DNA from: Nymphaea colorata
Taxonomy: Eukaryota > Streptophyta > Magnoliopsida > Nymphaeales > Nymphaeaceae
Length of the DNA stretch: 64,000 bases
Assembly (NCBI RefSeq): GCF_008831285.2
Contig: NC_045139.1
Coordinates: forward strand, 22,982,412 to 23,046,411
Direction of reading: 5' to 3'
Positions 46,511 to 62,245 of this stretch are shown in pieces. Below the pieces are notes generated by a model. That model saw nothing but the letters and a program-made list of their open reading frames with translations. It was not told the DNA's origin and ran no database searches. Both the position numbers and the translations under genes were made by a program. The stretch's first letter is position 1; each line of letters begins with the position of its first letter.

Positions 46511-48068
46511 AAATTTTTTCATGAAAGGGCCCCTGTTATAATAGAAATTTTTAATTTCAAAATTTGTAAATAACACATGATTTTTTTTAAAAAAAACTTA
46601 CATGCAAATTATCTTTTCTTTTTTTCAGGCTTGGTAACAGAATGTTTCTTGTTATATTTTTAAAATTTTGGATCAATTTTAAAACTATTTAAATTGTTTT
46701 CAAATGAAAAAGTTTTAAAAGAAAGCAATATTTTACCCAAGCGGCAGTTTAATCTCAATTCTTTTTATAACGCGATAGAGAACCTCAAGGATCTTACCAA
46801 CTAGAGGTTAAGCAAAATGAAGTTCATTATCACAGACAAATTTTTTTTTTCTTGTTTTCTAAGTTCTTTCAACTTTTGCTCGAAGTCTGATAATTTTTTT
46901 AGTAGAAACCTTCTGAAACACTCTATCACAATATTTAATTTGGCACTTGAAGAACTACGAAGAACGATAGGTGACAACTTGTTATATATTCAATCATAAT
47001 TAGCAGTGATATATTTTTTTCAATATTTAAAATATGATGGAATCCTTTTTTTTTTTTCAGAAAAGGAGCATGTTTTACCCATCAATTATATGTTTGATCT
47101 GGAGAGCCTCAGTGGATTGAAGATCAACACAATCCATACTTCAAGAATTGCAAGAGTCTCAACAACGTTAAAAAAAAAAAAAAAAAATTATAAGGCTCCA
47201 CCTCCAAAGAAAATGAATATTCTACACTAAGGGCATCCTTATCTTCTCATCCTATTCTTGAAGAAGGTGCACTTTATGTTAATACTTTTTTTAATGCTTT
47301 TCATATTCGAGAGGTCAGTCTTTCTAGAAGCATGACAAAGACTTTGGTATTTTGTTCTAGAAGATGCAGTTAATATTTAAAAGAAGCTTCCTCTAATAAC
47401 TATAGACAAAACGTTCGTGTCGTAAGCGCCAAAAAAGCTCATGATGTGTGTTGTACCAGCAAATATGAATCAGCCCCAGTTGTTCGTAGTGGATGATGCT
47501 GAGAATGTAGGTGACAGGGGTTGGAGAAGTTATGTTAAGTGGGATACATGTTCCCACATGATTTTCGTTCTTGTCTGTGAAAAAATGCAACCAAATTCAC
47601 TGCACTCCATGTAAATTGTAAAAAAGAAAAGGTCATGCTCTGATTCAGGCTTTTCCTTGGTTCACGTGTGCCGTCTGGGGGGGGGGGTTAAAATAATATG
47701 TTTCAAGCAATTTTCGATGACTTATGTTCATAGTGACTAAAGTAATCTAGGTAAGTAAACATTAGCATCTATTAAAGGGATTGAACTTAAGGTGTCCAAA
47801 ACTCATAGTTGGACAAATAGGTGGCTTAGTTAATGTCTTCAAGTTCAAGAAAATCACCAAGGGAGGCTCTGATTCTGATTGGCTCCAAATATTTAGTTTA
47901 ACTTGTGATGCAATAAAATTTGGTGCATTGGTCTGTTCCGGAGAGACCAGAAGGAAATAATGGTTGTGTCTAAAGACGCCCTGCGGAAAAGGAGATTGAA
48001 AGCTGAGATTGGAGGAGGAAGGAGGAGTTGGCCCACATGATGGCGCAGCCGAAGAAATCTAGTGAGCA

Positions 48069-48091
48069 AGAGAGAGAGAGAGAGAGAGAGA
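48069..48091. repeat. (GA)n microsatellite
   Basis: About eleven GA units within the presumed LTR of the decayed copia. Confidence 0.9.
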
Positions 48092-48299
48092 ATAGACAGA
48101 TGATACTTTTTTAACGTGGTTCAGAAACTCGTCTTACTTCCACGATCTCAATTATCAAAGATTGGATGATTGGTGCCTTTCTCCAATGCTTTTATATAAA
48201 CCCATTTATAATTCAACTTATCATTCGTTTCCTTGAATCTCTCTTCTTTCAATTTGGTGAATCGCTGGCCTCCTAATGTCTTCATGATTTAAATCTCCC

Positions 48300-50640
48300 T
48301 TTCCATTTGAAACTGATGGTATCTTCAACGGCTGATTTCTTAACGTCTCCATGCGATGCGATGTTTTGTAGAGTTGCCTTAGCTAGCTGTTGTGTGGTAC
48401 CATTATCATCCCCTCTCAACCGAAAGGGTAGGGTACAATACCAATATGGCAAACAAGGAAATTAAGTTTCTTTTGGCTCAGTAAATAAGTCAGCAAGCTG
48501 ACGAAACATGCTTTTATACTGCCCAAAGCAAAAAGCAGGCTCTATAGTGGTTTCAAGAGCTGAAATATTATCACAAAATAACACTGGAATTTTGGATAAA
48601 TAAATCCCAAGATCCCAAAGAATGAAAGTAATCCATGTGAGCACGGTAATAACGACGGCTAGAGCTTCATACTCAGCTTTGCATGATGACCACAGTGACA
48701 ATTGTCTGTTTCTTGGAGATCCAGGAGATGCAATTGAGACCCACCTATTGTAGAGTGGTGTGTGCCAAGGCATTTAGCTCAATCGGCATTAGAGAAGGCA
48801 TGAAGCGAGAAATCCTTAGATTTGAAAAGTTGAAAACGACAATTTAAAGTTCCCTGAACGTATCAAATAATGTGCTTAAGGAGTTGAAAACATTTCATTG
48901 TTGGAGTATGCATAAACTGTTATGCATAATTAACTGCATAAGAGAAATCTGGCCGTGTAAGGGTGAGATATTGAAGTGCTCCGGCAAGGCTGTGGTACTC
49001 AGTAGAATAAAAATAAATCTCGTTTCTTTTGACAAAAGATACAATCGGCGTAACAGTAGAGTTGCACAACTGCATGTTGGCACAAGAGATAATATCGCGA
49101 GCATATTTATATTGATGCAGAAACAACCATGTAGAATGCTATTCAATTTCAATTCCCGAAAAATAGTTAAGATCCGGAAGATCATCCGTAGCAAATTACT
49201 GTTGAACCTCAGTGATAAATGATGAGAGAAACTCGGTAGAGCAGTCAATGAGAATAATATTGTTATTATATAACAACAGAATAGTGACAACTTTATCTTG
49301 ACACGGAACAAACAATGAGGAATCAAATATGCAGGCCTAAAAACCCTTGAGAAAGGGACCTGCACAGAATGATCATACCAGGCACTCAACACTTGTTTGA
49401 GACCATAGAGTAATCTATTGAACCGTCAAAGATGATGAGACTTATTTGGATCCTTAAAAGCATGATGATTGTTCAATATAAACCAATTCACGAAGATGGT
49501 CATTAAGGAATGGAATGCATTTTTGACATCTAATTGTTTAAGTGGTCAATTAAAAGCAAAAATAATAGAACGAACCATCAGAACAGTAGCAAATTTTACA
49601 ACTAACGAAAAAATTTCCAGAAGTCAATCCCTTAAATGTGATTGTACCTTTGAGCAACAAGTTGAGCTTTGAGTCTTTCAAGCCGCCCATCTCCTCTCAG
49701 TTTAGTTTTGAAAACCCAAGGACTTCCAATAACATGCGTGTTGGGAGTCCGTGATACTAAAGCCATGTGTCACTGGTCTGGAGAGCAGCCCTTTCGTCCT
49801 TCATAGCTTGGGTCCAGCTGAGATGTTTGAGAGCTTGAGAATAGTGGGGGGTTGGTTCCGTATGTATTGAACTAGTAATGAGAGCAAATTTATGCATGAA
49901 CTAGCAATGAGAGCATATTTTGGATTGGGTTTGACAATACCATATTTTTTATGGATAACCATTGGATGAGATAGAGGAGCAATTTCAGAGGAGATAATGG
50001 ACTTAATGATCTAGAGGCTGATGGAAAAATTGAAGGTTGAACATCATAATGTAAATGAAAACTAGGTAGATCACTAGGTGCCTCCTCTTGATTGTGCATT
50101 TTTGCTACACGTTGGGCATCAAGATAGTTGTCATGTGGGCACTTGGAAAAGGAGACAAAGTTTGCTTAAAAGTTGATCGCTTTAGGCGATAAATCTAAGA
50201 TTTGAAAAGGAAAAGGGGTTCATCAAAAACAACATGGAGGGAGATATAAAATCGACTTGTGGTAAGGTAAAGGCATCTGTACCCTTTGTGATGGTCACTA
50301 TAGCCAACAAAAACACACAGGAGGGATTTAGGCCAAAATTTATGGTTACTGTAACTGCGAATGTATGAAAAATCGACTCCCAAAGCTCTAAGACATGAAT
50401 ACTTTGGACACTTTTTGAAGAGCATCTCATATAGATGGTGTATATGCAGTGTTTGAGAAGGAAGGTGATTTATGAGTCACACTGCAATAGAGAAGGCCTT
50501 GATCCAATATTGTGCTGGGATGCCACTATGAGAAAGCATTATAAGCCTCAACTTAGTGACAAATCTATGCTTGTGCTCAATAATGCCATTTTGCTCAGGC
50601 ATTTTGGGGCTAAATTTTTTTAATGTGTAATCTCAAGTTC
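48300..50640 (-). mobile_element. Decayed Ty1/copia retrotransposon
   Basis: On the minus strand, from high to low coordinates: integrase (about 50620-50190; PEQNGI, then VDFSY, CVFVGYSDHHKGYRCLYLTT and HVVFDE), the start of RT (about 49730-49650; WVFKTKLRGDGRLERLKAQL), the late RT segment [16 protein letters not shown] (about 48980-48930), and RNase H (48773-48462; CKAEYEAL, LFCDNISA, LADLFTEP). The frame changes many times. A polypurine-like TTGAGAGGGGATGA (48420-48405) and GTGGTTCAG words near 48115 suggest the 3' LTR at about 47970-48410. Gag, protease and the 5' LTR are missing. It is a dead copy, older than the copia in PBA1. Confidence 0.8.
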
Positions 50641-52154
<1,514 letters not shown>

Positions 52155-52159
52155 TATAT

Positions 52160-55100
52160 ATAGTATGCATATATATACATTTCTCTATCTCTCTCTCTCT
52201 CTTAGATTTAAGACCTTCATTTTATAAATTTTCACATACGTATGTTTATACAACTATATACACACATACATATTCATCCCTCTCTCTCTTTAAAATATTT
52301 CTTTCTTCATTTTCAAAATCTCTTTCTCTTTACTTTTCTCTTTATTCCTTTTACTTTAAAAATTTTCTTTTATTTCTTTCTTTCTTTCGAATATTTCTTT
52401 CTTAAGATTTAAGATTTAACTCCCATTTATCGACTTGATTAAGTCCAAAACTCAAGTAATTACTCAATATTGAAATAATGCTTGATGATCTACAAACCCA
52501 TTTTACTTTCAAAATTTTTGATTTTTCATGAGAATATTTAAAGCAACTATGTAAACAAGTCTAGATGTATGTGATGATAGGGACATCTTTAGATGGATAA
52601 TATGGTAGGAATGAATAATTTGTTTTCAGTCATATAAAATCAACACATTCATGCATTCACATTCACTTGTATAATTCACAAATGATTACAAACACCTCTC
52701 TAAAAGAACTTAAGCAAAATGCAATGGAGCTTTATCTAGGTAGTAATCGAATTAGAGCAAAATCTTAAACTTACTTAATTCTTGAAGAACATTAAATTGA
52801 CTTGTGATCTTCAAAATACCCATATTATCTTTCAAATCTTTCCAAATGATATTATAAAGATTTCTTAATTCAAAATCTTCGACATCAAAATGGTTTATAC
52901 TCAAATGATTTTTCAAATTTTTCTCATCCAAAAATTTGAAACTCATTTAGAATAAAAATGATGTTTAACTACAAAAAAAATGAAATGCATAAAAAATAAG
53001 CATAACCCTTGGTTTGGTTACCCTGGTAAAGGCATTAGAAAGGACCAATCATCGTACCGATGAGCAAGTCCCTTTCTCTCTCATTTTAAAAATAAAATTT
53101 TATATTTCTAAAGCACCCCAAAAACCAAAATAAATTTTAAAAATGCAAACAGATACAAAAGGAACGAATTGGCAAAACAGTTAAGAAGAATGAGAATAGA
53201 CAAAAGAAGTAGAAGAAGGGACTCAAAGATCGATACTACTGCATTTGGCATGTTTCAAAAGATGCTTCTAAAAAATGATGAACAATAGTATGAATTGTGT
53301 TGGAGCATCCAATTTCAGGAGCAGAAAGGGTTTATCAAAAGGAATCTCCCATAAATCTGCTGACACCATATTGTCATAGATCGAGGAAATAGAGAAGACC
53401 ATCTAGAGAATCCACAACTAAGACAAGCATGTCTATACCTGAAAAGACTTGTATGAGGGTTTAGTGATGAAGACCTCGTTGGCATGCCTCATGAGTTTAG
53501 TAAATTTAAAGGCACTGAAAATCCTCATGGCCATCTTGTCATCTTTTGTATATAATGTAGGAAAATCCAGATTAATGACAAAACTCTTTTCATTTGTTTT
53601 CTCAAGAAAATCCTGCAGCGAGTTACACGAAAGAACTTGGTCTCAACTCTTTGCAAGGCTAAATTCATGCTTAGCGATAGGGAGGTTTGGAAAATTTCTT
53701 TTCTTTTCTTCTTACTTAGCAATATGTCTTATGTTTTATTGTTTTTGTTTTTCTCATGTTTAGTATAATTTTTATTTTCTATTCTAGGGTGCTTCTGTGC
53801 TTATGTTTATTTAATTCTTTAAGCATGTTCTATGCTAGTTTCCTACCTTTTTAGTAGGAATTTGAATTTCTGTCTCTAGGCTAGGCATGAAGGTCAGATA
53901 TGCCTCATTCTCTCTCCTTCTCAGTTTCAATTTCAATTTAAAATTTTATTTTCTATATGAGTCATATAGTTTTCTTTCTATTTATATTTATCCCACATAA
54001 TCTGGGTATGAATATGTATTTTATTTTTATGATGCAATATACACAATTTGTCCAAGAACTAAAATGAATATAAAATTATCATACTATTGACGACAGTCTA
54101 TATATATGAAAACTCACTTTTATTTTAAATTCTAGATAATCTCACTTTATAAACCATAGTTTTAAAATAATCTCTAACATCATTATCAAAATGTTCTCTA
54201 AAATCCTACGTCCACACATAGTAAGGATGTAACCTAGGACTAACCTATATATAGCTCTTATAGGGCTTAGCTCAGACCGGTCATATAACTCCCAAATGTA
54301 AATCAAACTAGACCTAGGTCATTTTGCCGACTCCTAAGAACCGTACTTCAATGCCTATCCTAACTTAGTGTTGAAGCCAACTACATGAAAACCCTAGTCT
54401 AGTTTTCCAAGCCAATATACATAGACTAGGAAAAAAAATTAGACCAGACATAATTAAATTTGAACTCTATGACTTGAAAGAAGACTTTTCCATCTTCAAT
54501 TTCTATTTCAACTTGGAAATCGACTCATGACCAATAAACTTTTTTACTTAGATGCAAAGTTGAGCCTTTGTAGTGCGTTAAACATTTGATTAAAGCCCAC
54601 ATGTTTACACATTAGCATGAAGGCAACAACAGTGAGAATACTCTCATTCCAAATGCATAATTATAAAATTTGGAAGGTGGATCGAGAGTTTCACTTGGCT
54701 AATTTCTTTTACCTTCATTGGTTATCCTATCCACCATTTATTAGCCATTAAAACACGACTGCACACCATTTGTGTGTCACGAGTGAGGATGATGCTGAGC
54801 TCTTCCTATGAAGAATGAAGATGCTCTTAAAGGAAGTTTTCATTTCCAACCCTTGTAAAACAAATTAGTAGAGGATCTGGCCACAACTTCCTTAGGTATA
54901 CAGATGTAATCAAAATCGCTTTTCCAGTTTTTGCTAGCAAATGCAGCTATAATAGCAAAAGTCCAACTAGTGAGTCATTTCCCTGAGTTAGTTTGAGGAT
55001 GAAAAGCCGTTTTTTTCCTACAAATGGTGAAGAGCATGAAAGATCTATGTTTGTTTTGCTTCTTCTATAATTGAAACCCGCAATCACATCGAATCAAAAC

Positions 55101-57495
55101 CTTCGATCAAGGATCACATCTTAACTCTCTTCCAATGAGCCAAAACTTGCTCATCTCCCATCATATTAATCTCAACATAAACCTAGACCCCATCAAAAAG
55201 CCCCACTTGCATCCAAAAGGATCTGCTGGAACTCCACCACAGTTCATCCCCCAAGAGGGGAGGGATGATGCCGGCATCTTTACCAAAAGAAGCCCTAAAA
55301 CACCTATTTGTAGAATGTGATTTTTTGTATCTTCAAATTAAAGTATCTTGCTAGAAATCAAGTATTTGAAATCTTAAAATCTAAGATTTTGTATAATCTC
55401 ATATCTTGGATTTGAGGTAACTAAATGCCCCTTAAGGGTTTCATAATTGGGGATTAATGTTTCTCCTATTACATGCTAACACAACAAGGTGAGTTTTTGA
55501 TAGGAAAATTGGTAAAACAAAAAGTTTCTCAAATAAACATAGTTCAAACAAAGACCCTACACTATGAACAAGATGCTAATAAGTGTCACAAGGGGATGTT
55601 AAAAAGATTCAACACCCGACCTTGACTTTACATACCCCATGTTTCAAGTGGAGAGCAGATGGTCAAACAGGATTTTGAAGGGCATTAAGCTGAAACCCTA
55701 GCGATCGATCAAGTCCCAATCTTACAGTTTGTGCATTTTTATGGTATTATGTTTGTGGCTCACTTGGATCTTTTTTCCCTTTTAGAGGACTTCATTGTTA
55801 TCTGCAAGGTATTATTTTAGCAAACAATAATTAAGTACAAAAAGTTGCTGCTCATTTTTTTTTTATTGTCCATTTTTCAAGAAGTTTTTGTGTGGCAGAT
55901 GAGGGACATTTTGTCTCCACCATTGCAAATCAAACATGGTGGAAGGTATCCTACGACACCCTTCACTGAATCATGTCAAGGAAGGCATTTGCACCAAATC
56001 TTTTCTTACCCCTAGGAAGTGTGACAGAAAAGTTGAAGAAAAAATGTCAAGAATTTCCCACCACTCATAGAGACACAATCTTACATTGGTGGCTTGTGCA
56101 CATGTTTGTAAAGCAACCAATCAACATTGGTAACATTCTGCCCAAGAGAAAGCATAATTGTTTGCCATTGGAAATCCATTTTCAAGGAGCTAAAAAACTT
56201 ATAAAAGAGATAAGGATTAAGAACTCAGTTCTGGAAGGGGAAAGACAACATTGACAGAAAATATCTGGGCATAAGGGTTGGTGGTAGCAGTGGAGCCGAT
56301 GACAAGAGAAACTTTATCTTATGATAACTTCTTATAAGAATCACTTGGTAGCATTTGAATCGTGCAAAAATGAACTCAATTGCTTCTGAAGAAAAAAAAA
56401 AAAGAACAAACGAGAGGAAAGAGGCGATTCCTTTTGAAAACGCAGCCTGAGTCAAACCAAATCTTTTGGCAGATCATAAGGAATGAGACTCAAAACCACT
56501 TTGTCCTCTACAAGTTGAAGAGGCTTTTCAAAATCGGACTCAAAAGTTGCTCTTAAGTTTTGGATTTCATTAATAGGAAAAGTCAAGATCTATTTGATTT
56601 ATTACCATGAACAAACAAAAAAAAAGGAAAAAGGAGTACTTTGTGGCAGTCACTGTTCAAAGATTTCAGTTTGCATTAACATTTTTAGAGGAAACTTGTT
56701 CACATTTAAAAGCTAATCTAGGTCTTTATCAGATGTTAGAACTTAAGAGCAAGGTGTTCATAGTTTTGAAAGGCTAAATCAGTGTGACCAAGTCTCACTC
56801 ATGTAATGAGTTTTTCATTGACGGAGGACAAAAAAAAAATGAAGAAGAAAATTTGTAGTTGGTATGTCCATGTCAAACTGTATTGTTTTAAGGATGAATT
56901 AGAAATTTTTACTGTGCACCATTAACCTGGACTACCATTGCCTCTGTCAAAAGTTTGCAATTTTGATTTCTTAAAATCCAGTTTCACGTGCATATATCAA
57001 ATAAAACAATAGTCGTTAGCCAGTCAATAGCAAAAGCCAGAAATTAATTTAAAAAATTACTTGCCTTTAGGGACACAATTATATATGGATAATCAAATAC
57101 CTGATTATCACAATATGAAAACAAAGGTATTTAGCAGGGCTGGTGTGGGCAACTGCCAACACTAGCCTACATGTGCCTCCACCATTATAGTCAGTAACAA
57201 AATACCTGTCCATTTGTTTCACTCAATTTGTTGTGGCTGTCGATTCGTATTGTATCAATGCTTCAAATTGTATGAATCGGTTCTCATGTTTTCCAACATT
57301 AAATTTATGTGGTTTGTTTCTGAGTGTTAAACGAGAGCTTTGCGTACCTGCCAAAATGTGCTTGACCTGGCCTCATACCATGCTCGTTACTCCACATTCT
57401 TTCTTTTCCACTAAAGATGGGGGCCTACAGCCCTTTTTTCTAATCCATTAACCAGAAAGCAAAGGGGGAATTTAAGGGCTGTAGACTTTCTTTAC
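52160..57495. other. Intergenic, no recognised gene
   Basis: AT-rich with many stops. Frames at 53449-53763 and 55973-56254 are open for about 100 codons but show no family motif. They may be worn retrotransposon pieces. Confidence 0.5.
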
Positions 57496-57496
57496 C

Positions 57497-57538
57497 TATA
57501 TAATATAATATAATATAATATAATATAATATAATATAA
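57497..57538. repeat. (TAATA)n pentanucleotide repeat
   Basis: Eight units of the five-base word. Confidence 0.92.
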
Positions 57539-57869
57539 GCTATAGAAGCTGCTTAACTCACGTGAAATATTAAATAACATACTAAATTAATTCAAATATA
57601 TTCAAAATTAAAGTTACTTTTAGAGAAAAAACAACCTGTGAAGTGATTTGCATAGATTTCTTGCATCATTTTTTAATTCTGCAAAAAAAGAGTCTCTTGT
57701 TGTTGAATTTCCTAATGTGCCATTGAAGGGAGATGATTCCTTAGGTCAGTCATATGAGGGAAGGGCGTGAAAGCTCCTCCCTACTTAGGATTTCTCTATC
57801 GCCCTCCCTCACAAGCACATGTGCATAGAAAAATGGCAGGCTTTCATGTCCACCTTTTTATGATTGAAT

Positions 57870-60800
57870 CAGGGCTGAGTCAGAAATTTTTCATGAGGAG
57901 AGCCAATTAAAGTTTTTAAATTTTGACAAGAGCCAAAATATCATTTTTCAAAGTTTTTATATAGGACAAGTAAAATTTACATGTAATTTTTTTTTTTTTT
58001 TTTGGAGGGGGTGCAGGGCCCCCCCGCCCCCTGATTGCACATGTAAACTGCTCTCCCTGATTGAAGGCGGTCAAAATAAATAAGTCCGGAGGTTGAGGAT
58101 TCCTAATTTTGAGAAAAAGGAAAGCTTGAACACATTTTCGTGTCCCCCAGCATAAAGAAGGTAAAAGCACTACAATGTAAGTCTTCAACCAAGTCAAGTC
58201 AAGAAAAGTAAAATTTACCTTCTTATTATCTAATTGGTGGTCTTTCGCACAAGTTGTGGCACATTTTGGACAAATTTTAATAACGAGACGACTTTCTTCC
58301 GAAATATTTTTTAATCAAAGGTAAACTTGAGGAAAAGAGCGATCCCAACATGGAAAGAAAATCTATCTCATAAAATGTGCATATTGTAAAAATAAATGGG
58401 GCGAAAAAAAGGAAAGAAAATAGCTCTTACAGAGATGCTAACAAGGAACATGTTGATAGGATTGTGGAGAAAAAGAAGTAAAGAAAAAGGAGCAGCTGCT
58501 TGCTTGGGTATGAATGAAAGCGCACAAGCCTTCAATAATAGTGGCTCATAAAAAGCGGTTCTGGCTTTTCCTTTTCAACTTACACTAAATCACCATTATC
58601 CTTCATGATCTCCCACTTACCTTCATGTTAATGTCGTCGACAGTAGTAATATTTTGCAAACATACCCATAATTGAGTCTTCATTTTTAGGCCTGCTTTTC
58701 GTGCTTTACATGTGGGAAACTATTGAAAAGGACACCTAAAACTTTGACAATGTACAGAAGGCTGCTCTTGAAGTTTGTTATCCCTTGGCTAACAAACTCT
58801 GCTGCTATCTGATTTTTAATAGCTTTGCAGACAATCATCTGGTAGCCCAATCCTCTATATTGGCCCTACATATATCTAAACCCAATTGACCATAGCATAG
58901 TTCCTACCTCAAATTTTAAAAACTTTAAAAATTTATATGTAAATTTCAAAAATTTTAGTTTAACATGTATAAAAAAGAATTTAGAAAATTTTCTTTTGGC
59001 CGTTGTTGAAATTTTGAAACTATAGTTTGGCCCCTGCTATGAAAAATTTCTTGCTCCGCCCTTAAGGTTAAGGGCCGTCTTGCCATTTTACCTTGGCGAC
59101 AACCCAACCCTCTCTTCCTTCCTTTTGTAAATCAGCTGCACAATATGCACATCAAGCCCACTATCTTTATTCCAAATCCGTCCTTCCAAAACGCTTCTGT
59201 GTAACAACTATTGTTGTTGCTTGCTAGATACGTGAGCAACTATTTTAAACAAAACTTTATCTTCGACAGTTCTTTGTGTAAATTTTTTTTGAATTAAAAC
59301 TTTAGTCAACAAAGAAATGGATAAGTTGGTTATATGCACCACCAATATGCACAATTTTATTAGGGTGACTAGAATGCCCCTGTGGCAGAGCCACCTATGA
59401 AAATTACTGTATTTCCATATTGATACCTCCTTAGTTTTTTTATTGCCCACTGCATATGTGTCCCTTAAAGTTTAAAATTTAAATTCTTGGTGCCCCATAG
59501 CTAGAGATTTCCCATGGGTCTATGCAATGAAGAAGTCATCCTATGAGGACAAAAGATGAAGAGTGAAGAAAGAAAAAAAACTCCAAAATTTCCATTTCTT
59601 TTTCAAAAATGGCTAAAATGCCCTCAAATCCCCCACCATTGTGCGTTACTGAAAGCCCAATGGAAAAGAAGAATTCTTTTGACCTCTTGAGTCAGTGGTG
59701 CAATATATGGTAAGTGTAGTCATCTCATCTCAAACTCAAAGTGAATCGGCAATTTAATATTTTTGGCACTTTCTTAGCAACATGGCCCCGATCGTCGCAG
59801 TCCTGAAACATTAGTGTAAAAGGCCACAAACATTAGTTACTAAAGAAAAAAAATATAAATTACGGTGAAGTAATACTTTCTCATGCCGTTTTATAACAAA
59901 TTAGTATGAAAAGAGAGTGAGAGACAAACCGAACACACCCATCTCCATTTCTTTTCAAAAGGAAATGTAGAGTTTCCTTTTACTGGAAGAGGGAGGAGAG
60001 AACAGCCATAGAAAGAGTTGATAGGCCCTTCATAATTTAGTGGATCTGTTGTGAATCGGGTAAACATATCAAAAAATCACTTAAATTTTTTTTTTTAAAA
60101 AAAAGTATACAAAAAAGAAATTAAAATACAAAATAAAATATATTAAATTAATTAGCATTTCACGCTTGGCACTCTTGAATTGGCCACATATCATATCAGC
60201 CGATTCCAATATGATCGCATTTTTTGTGTCAATAACTTGAGACGTATATGTGTGCGTGCATATTCACAGATCTCTTTAAGTACTTCTCAAGAAAAACTAG
60301 TTACGCATGCAGAGAGAATTTAACTGCATAAAACACTAAAAGCATTAAAAAACACCATAGGTTTTGAAGATATGGATTGAATTTTAGAAACAAAATGTCT
60401 ACTGATGAGGCCTTTAAAATCTTATTTAGGAATAGATGATGGTGAAGTTTCTCCTGAGGTCAACTCGTCACATGGTATCAAAGCCAGAGTGCAATGGTTG
60501 ACTGTGAGGTTGAGAAGAACAGCAATGGAACAAAGTGGAACGAATTATCTACCTGATAAGGATGGTAACAATACATAGGTGGAGGAGCTAGAAATTTTTC
60601 ATTGGCCGAATTAAAGTTTAAAAATTTTGACTAGGATCAAAATATCATTTTTTAAAATTTTTGTATGAAACAAGTGAAATTTTCTAAAATTTATATATAT
60701 ATATATATATTTTATTTTGAGGTGGAGCCAAGTCACGGCCCTACCTTGGCTGGTGCGGCGGCATGGCATGGTAAAAGTTGCCTTTTACCAATGTCCGTTT

Positions 60801-62245
60801 CTCCATGCATCGGTCAATCTGTCTTTCTTTGTAGTGACAGTCTTTTGGCTTTTAATTCAAAAACAAATACCTGCTTTGGTTGTGAGGGAATTGGTTTCTC
60901 AACCAATGAGAGGTAAGGGATGGGTCCATCCATGGCAAGTTTCCGTTGTCAAGTAGTGAGGCTTGGGCATCCGCTGCCCACTAAATTTGGAAAGAGATCA
61001 AAGATTATTAAAAAATAAACAAATTCCCCAATACTTAAAGTTGCTCCCCAGTTTAGACTTGATTTGGCTGCTAAGAGGTTTGCAATCACATCTCAAAACG
61101 CATCATTAGATGTATGAAACTAAGAGATGAAATGGACACACTTAGGTAGCGCCAGAACCTTGGCTAGCTGCAACGCATGGGTTGCCCTAGCAGTTAATCT
61201 GCAAGACTCAACAAGTCAAGCGGCGCGCTCGAGGTCTACTCGAACTCACTCGTCAAAGCTTGACTTGACCTAAACTCATTTATAAACAAGTTTAGTTTGA
61301 ATCAAATGTATGTTTGAAATGTTAAATGCGTTGAGTTTGGGTGGTAGGAAATCGATTCATTTAAACTCGACTCAACTGAAGTACATAATTATAATGGTGG
61401 GGTAGTTACAAAAATAGTAATTCAATGAGTTAAAAAAAACTAGTTAAACAAGTCGAGTTTGAGTTGTGCGTTGTATTGTGGAGTGAGATCAAGTTTGTTC
61501 CATCAAGCTCAACTCGAGTTCAAGCTAGATTTTTTGGAGCCGAGTCGAGCAAAAGCTAGTTCATGTGCAGCCCTAAAAGTTTGTACTAGAATTGTATAAA
61601 TATTCCCCAAGATTCGACTGCGAATTACAATAAAATCTCAATAATAATGGTCTTAAAATTTAAGAGCTCATGAAACATTATACATTAAACTCTTGTTTTA
61701 TATATTTCAAGCATTTCTGCACGGTTGAACTTTTAGAAATTAAACAACTTGAATGAGGACGTATCAGGAATGGGCGAAAGCGGTGAATGTGCAGTGCTGC
61801 CGAAGAGAAAAGAGGAAAACCCTAAAAACCCGGGAGTTGATGGGCAGATGAAATGGCCGGCGGGGCGCGAGCGCGACCTGCTTCAAAATCATCCAACTTT
61901 AAACTTTAAAAGCCAATCATGACGTTGTCTCCGCATGCTAAAAAGGAGAATCTGTAACAGGAAAACGAGAATAAGTAGCACATGGTGTTGAAAAAAAAAA
62001 AGCAAATGATGATCATGATGCAGTAGCAAGCATGCAGCACGGATCAATGATGATACCGTTTGATCATGCATTTATGTAGGGGGCGGTGGCATGCCCTCTT
62101 CAAATTTAAAAAAAAAAAAAAACAAAAAATTTATATATAAATGTTAAAGATTTTAATTTAACTTATAAAAACATTTAAAATCGGTCTTCATTCAAATTTT
62201 GAAATTATAATTTAATTCAAAAATTAATAGCTCAACCCCTCCATT
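57870..62245. repeat. Four-copy dispersed repeat family (AGAAATTTTTCAT type)
   Basis: Plus-orientation copies are at about 57870-58035 and 60585-60765; inverted copies are at about 58900-59070 and 62075-62245. They share GGAGC(C)AGAAATTTTTCAT, an AAATTTTGAC or AAATTTTGAAA word, and a G/C-rich end (such as GTGCAGGGCCCCCC). The spacer is A/T-rich. Between copies I see no gene. Confidence 0.65.
61195..61580. repeat. Copy of the CTCGA-word element family
   Basis: Begins near GCGCGCTCGAGGTCTACTCG and ends GAGCCGAGTCGAGC..CATGTGCAGCCCTA, resembling the ends of the nested element at 12757-13209 in inverted orientation. The middle is diverged. Confidence 0.5.

Larger units (their letters stand above)
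41601..48290. other. Intergenic desert, no gene recognised
   Basis: Only simple and dispersed repeats are seen: AT runs near 42190, 42625 and 45900; a (CT)n at 44531-44557; a GC-rich block with GGCCGGCCGGG at 43195-43290; and a GGTCTGGGCATCGGGCCGG repeat at 46360-46510. Reading frames are short and lack family motifs. Confidence 0.6.

Noticed and set aside
53449-53763. 104-codon plus-strand frame as a gene
   Set aside because: No known domain and no splice or promoter context; the leucine-rich end is a TTT/CTT-rich run.
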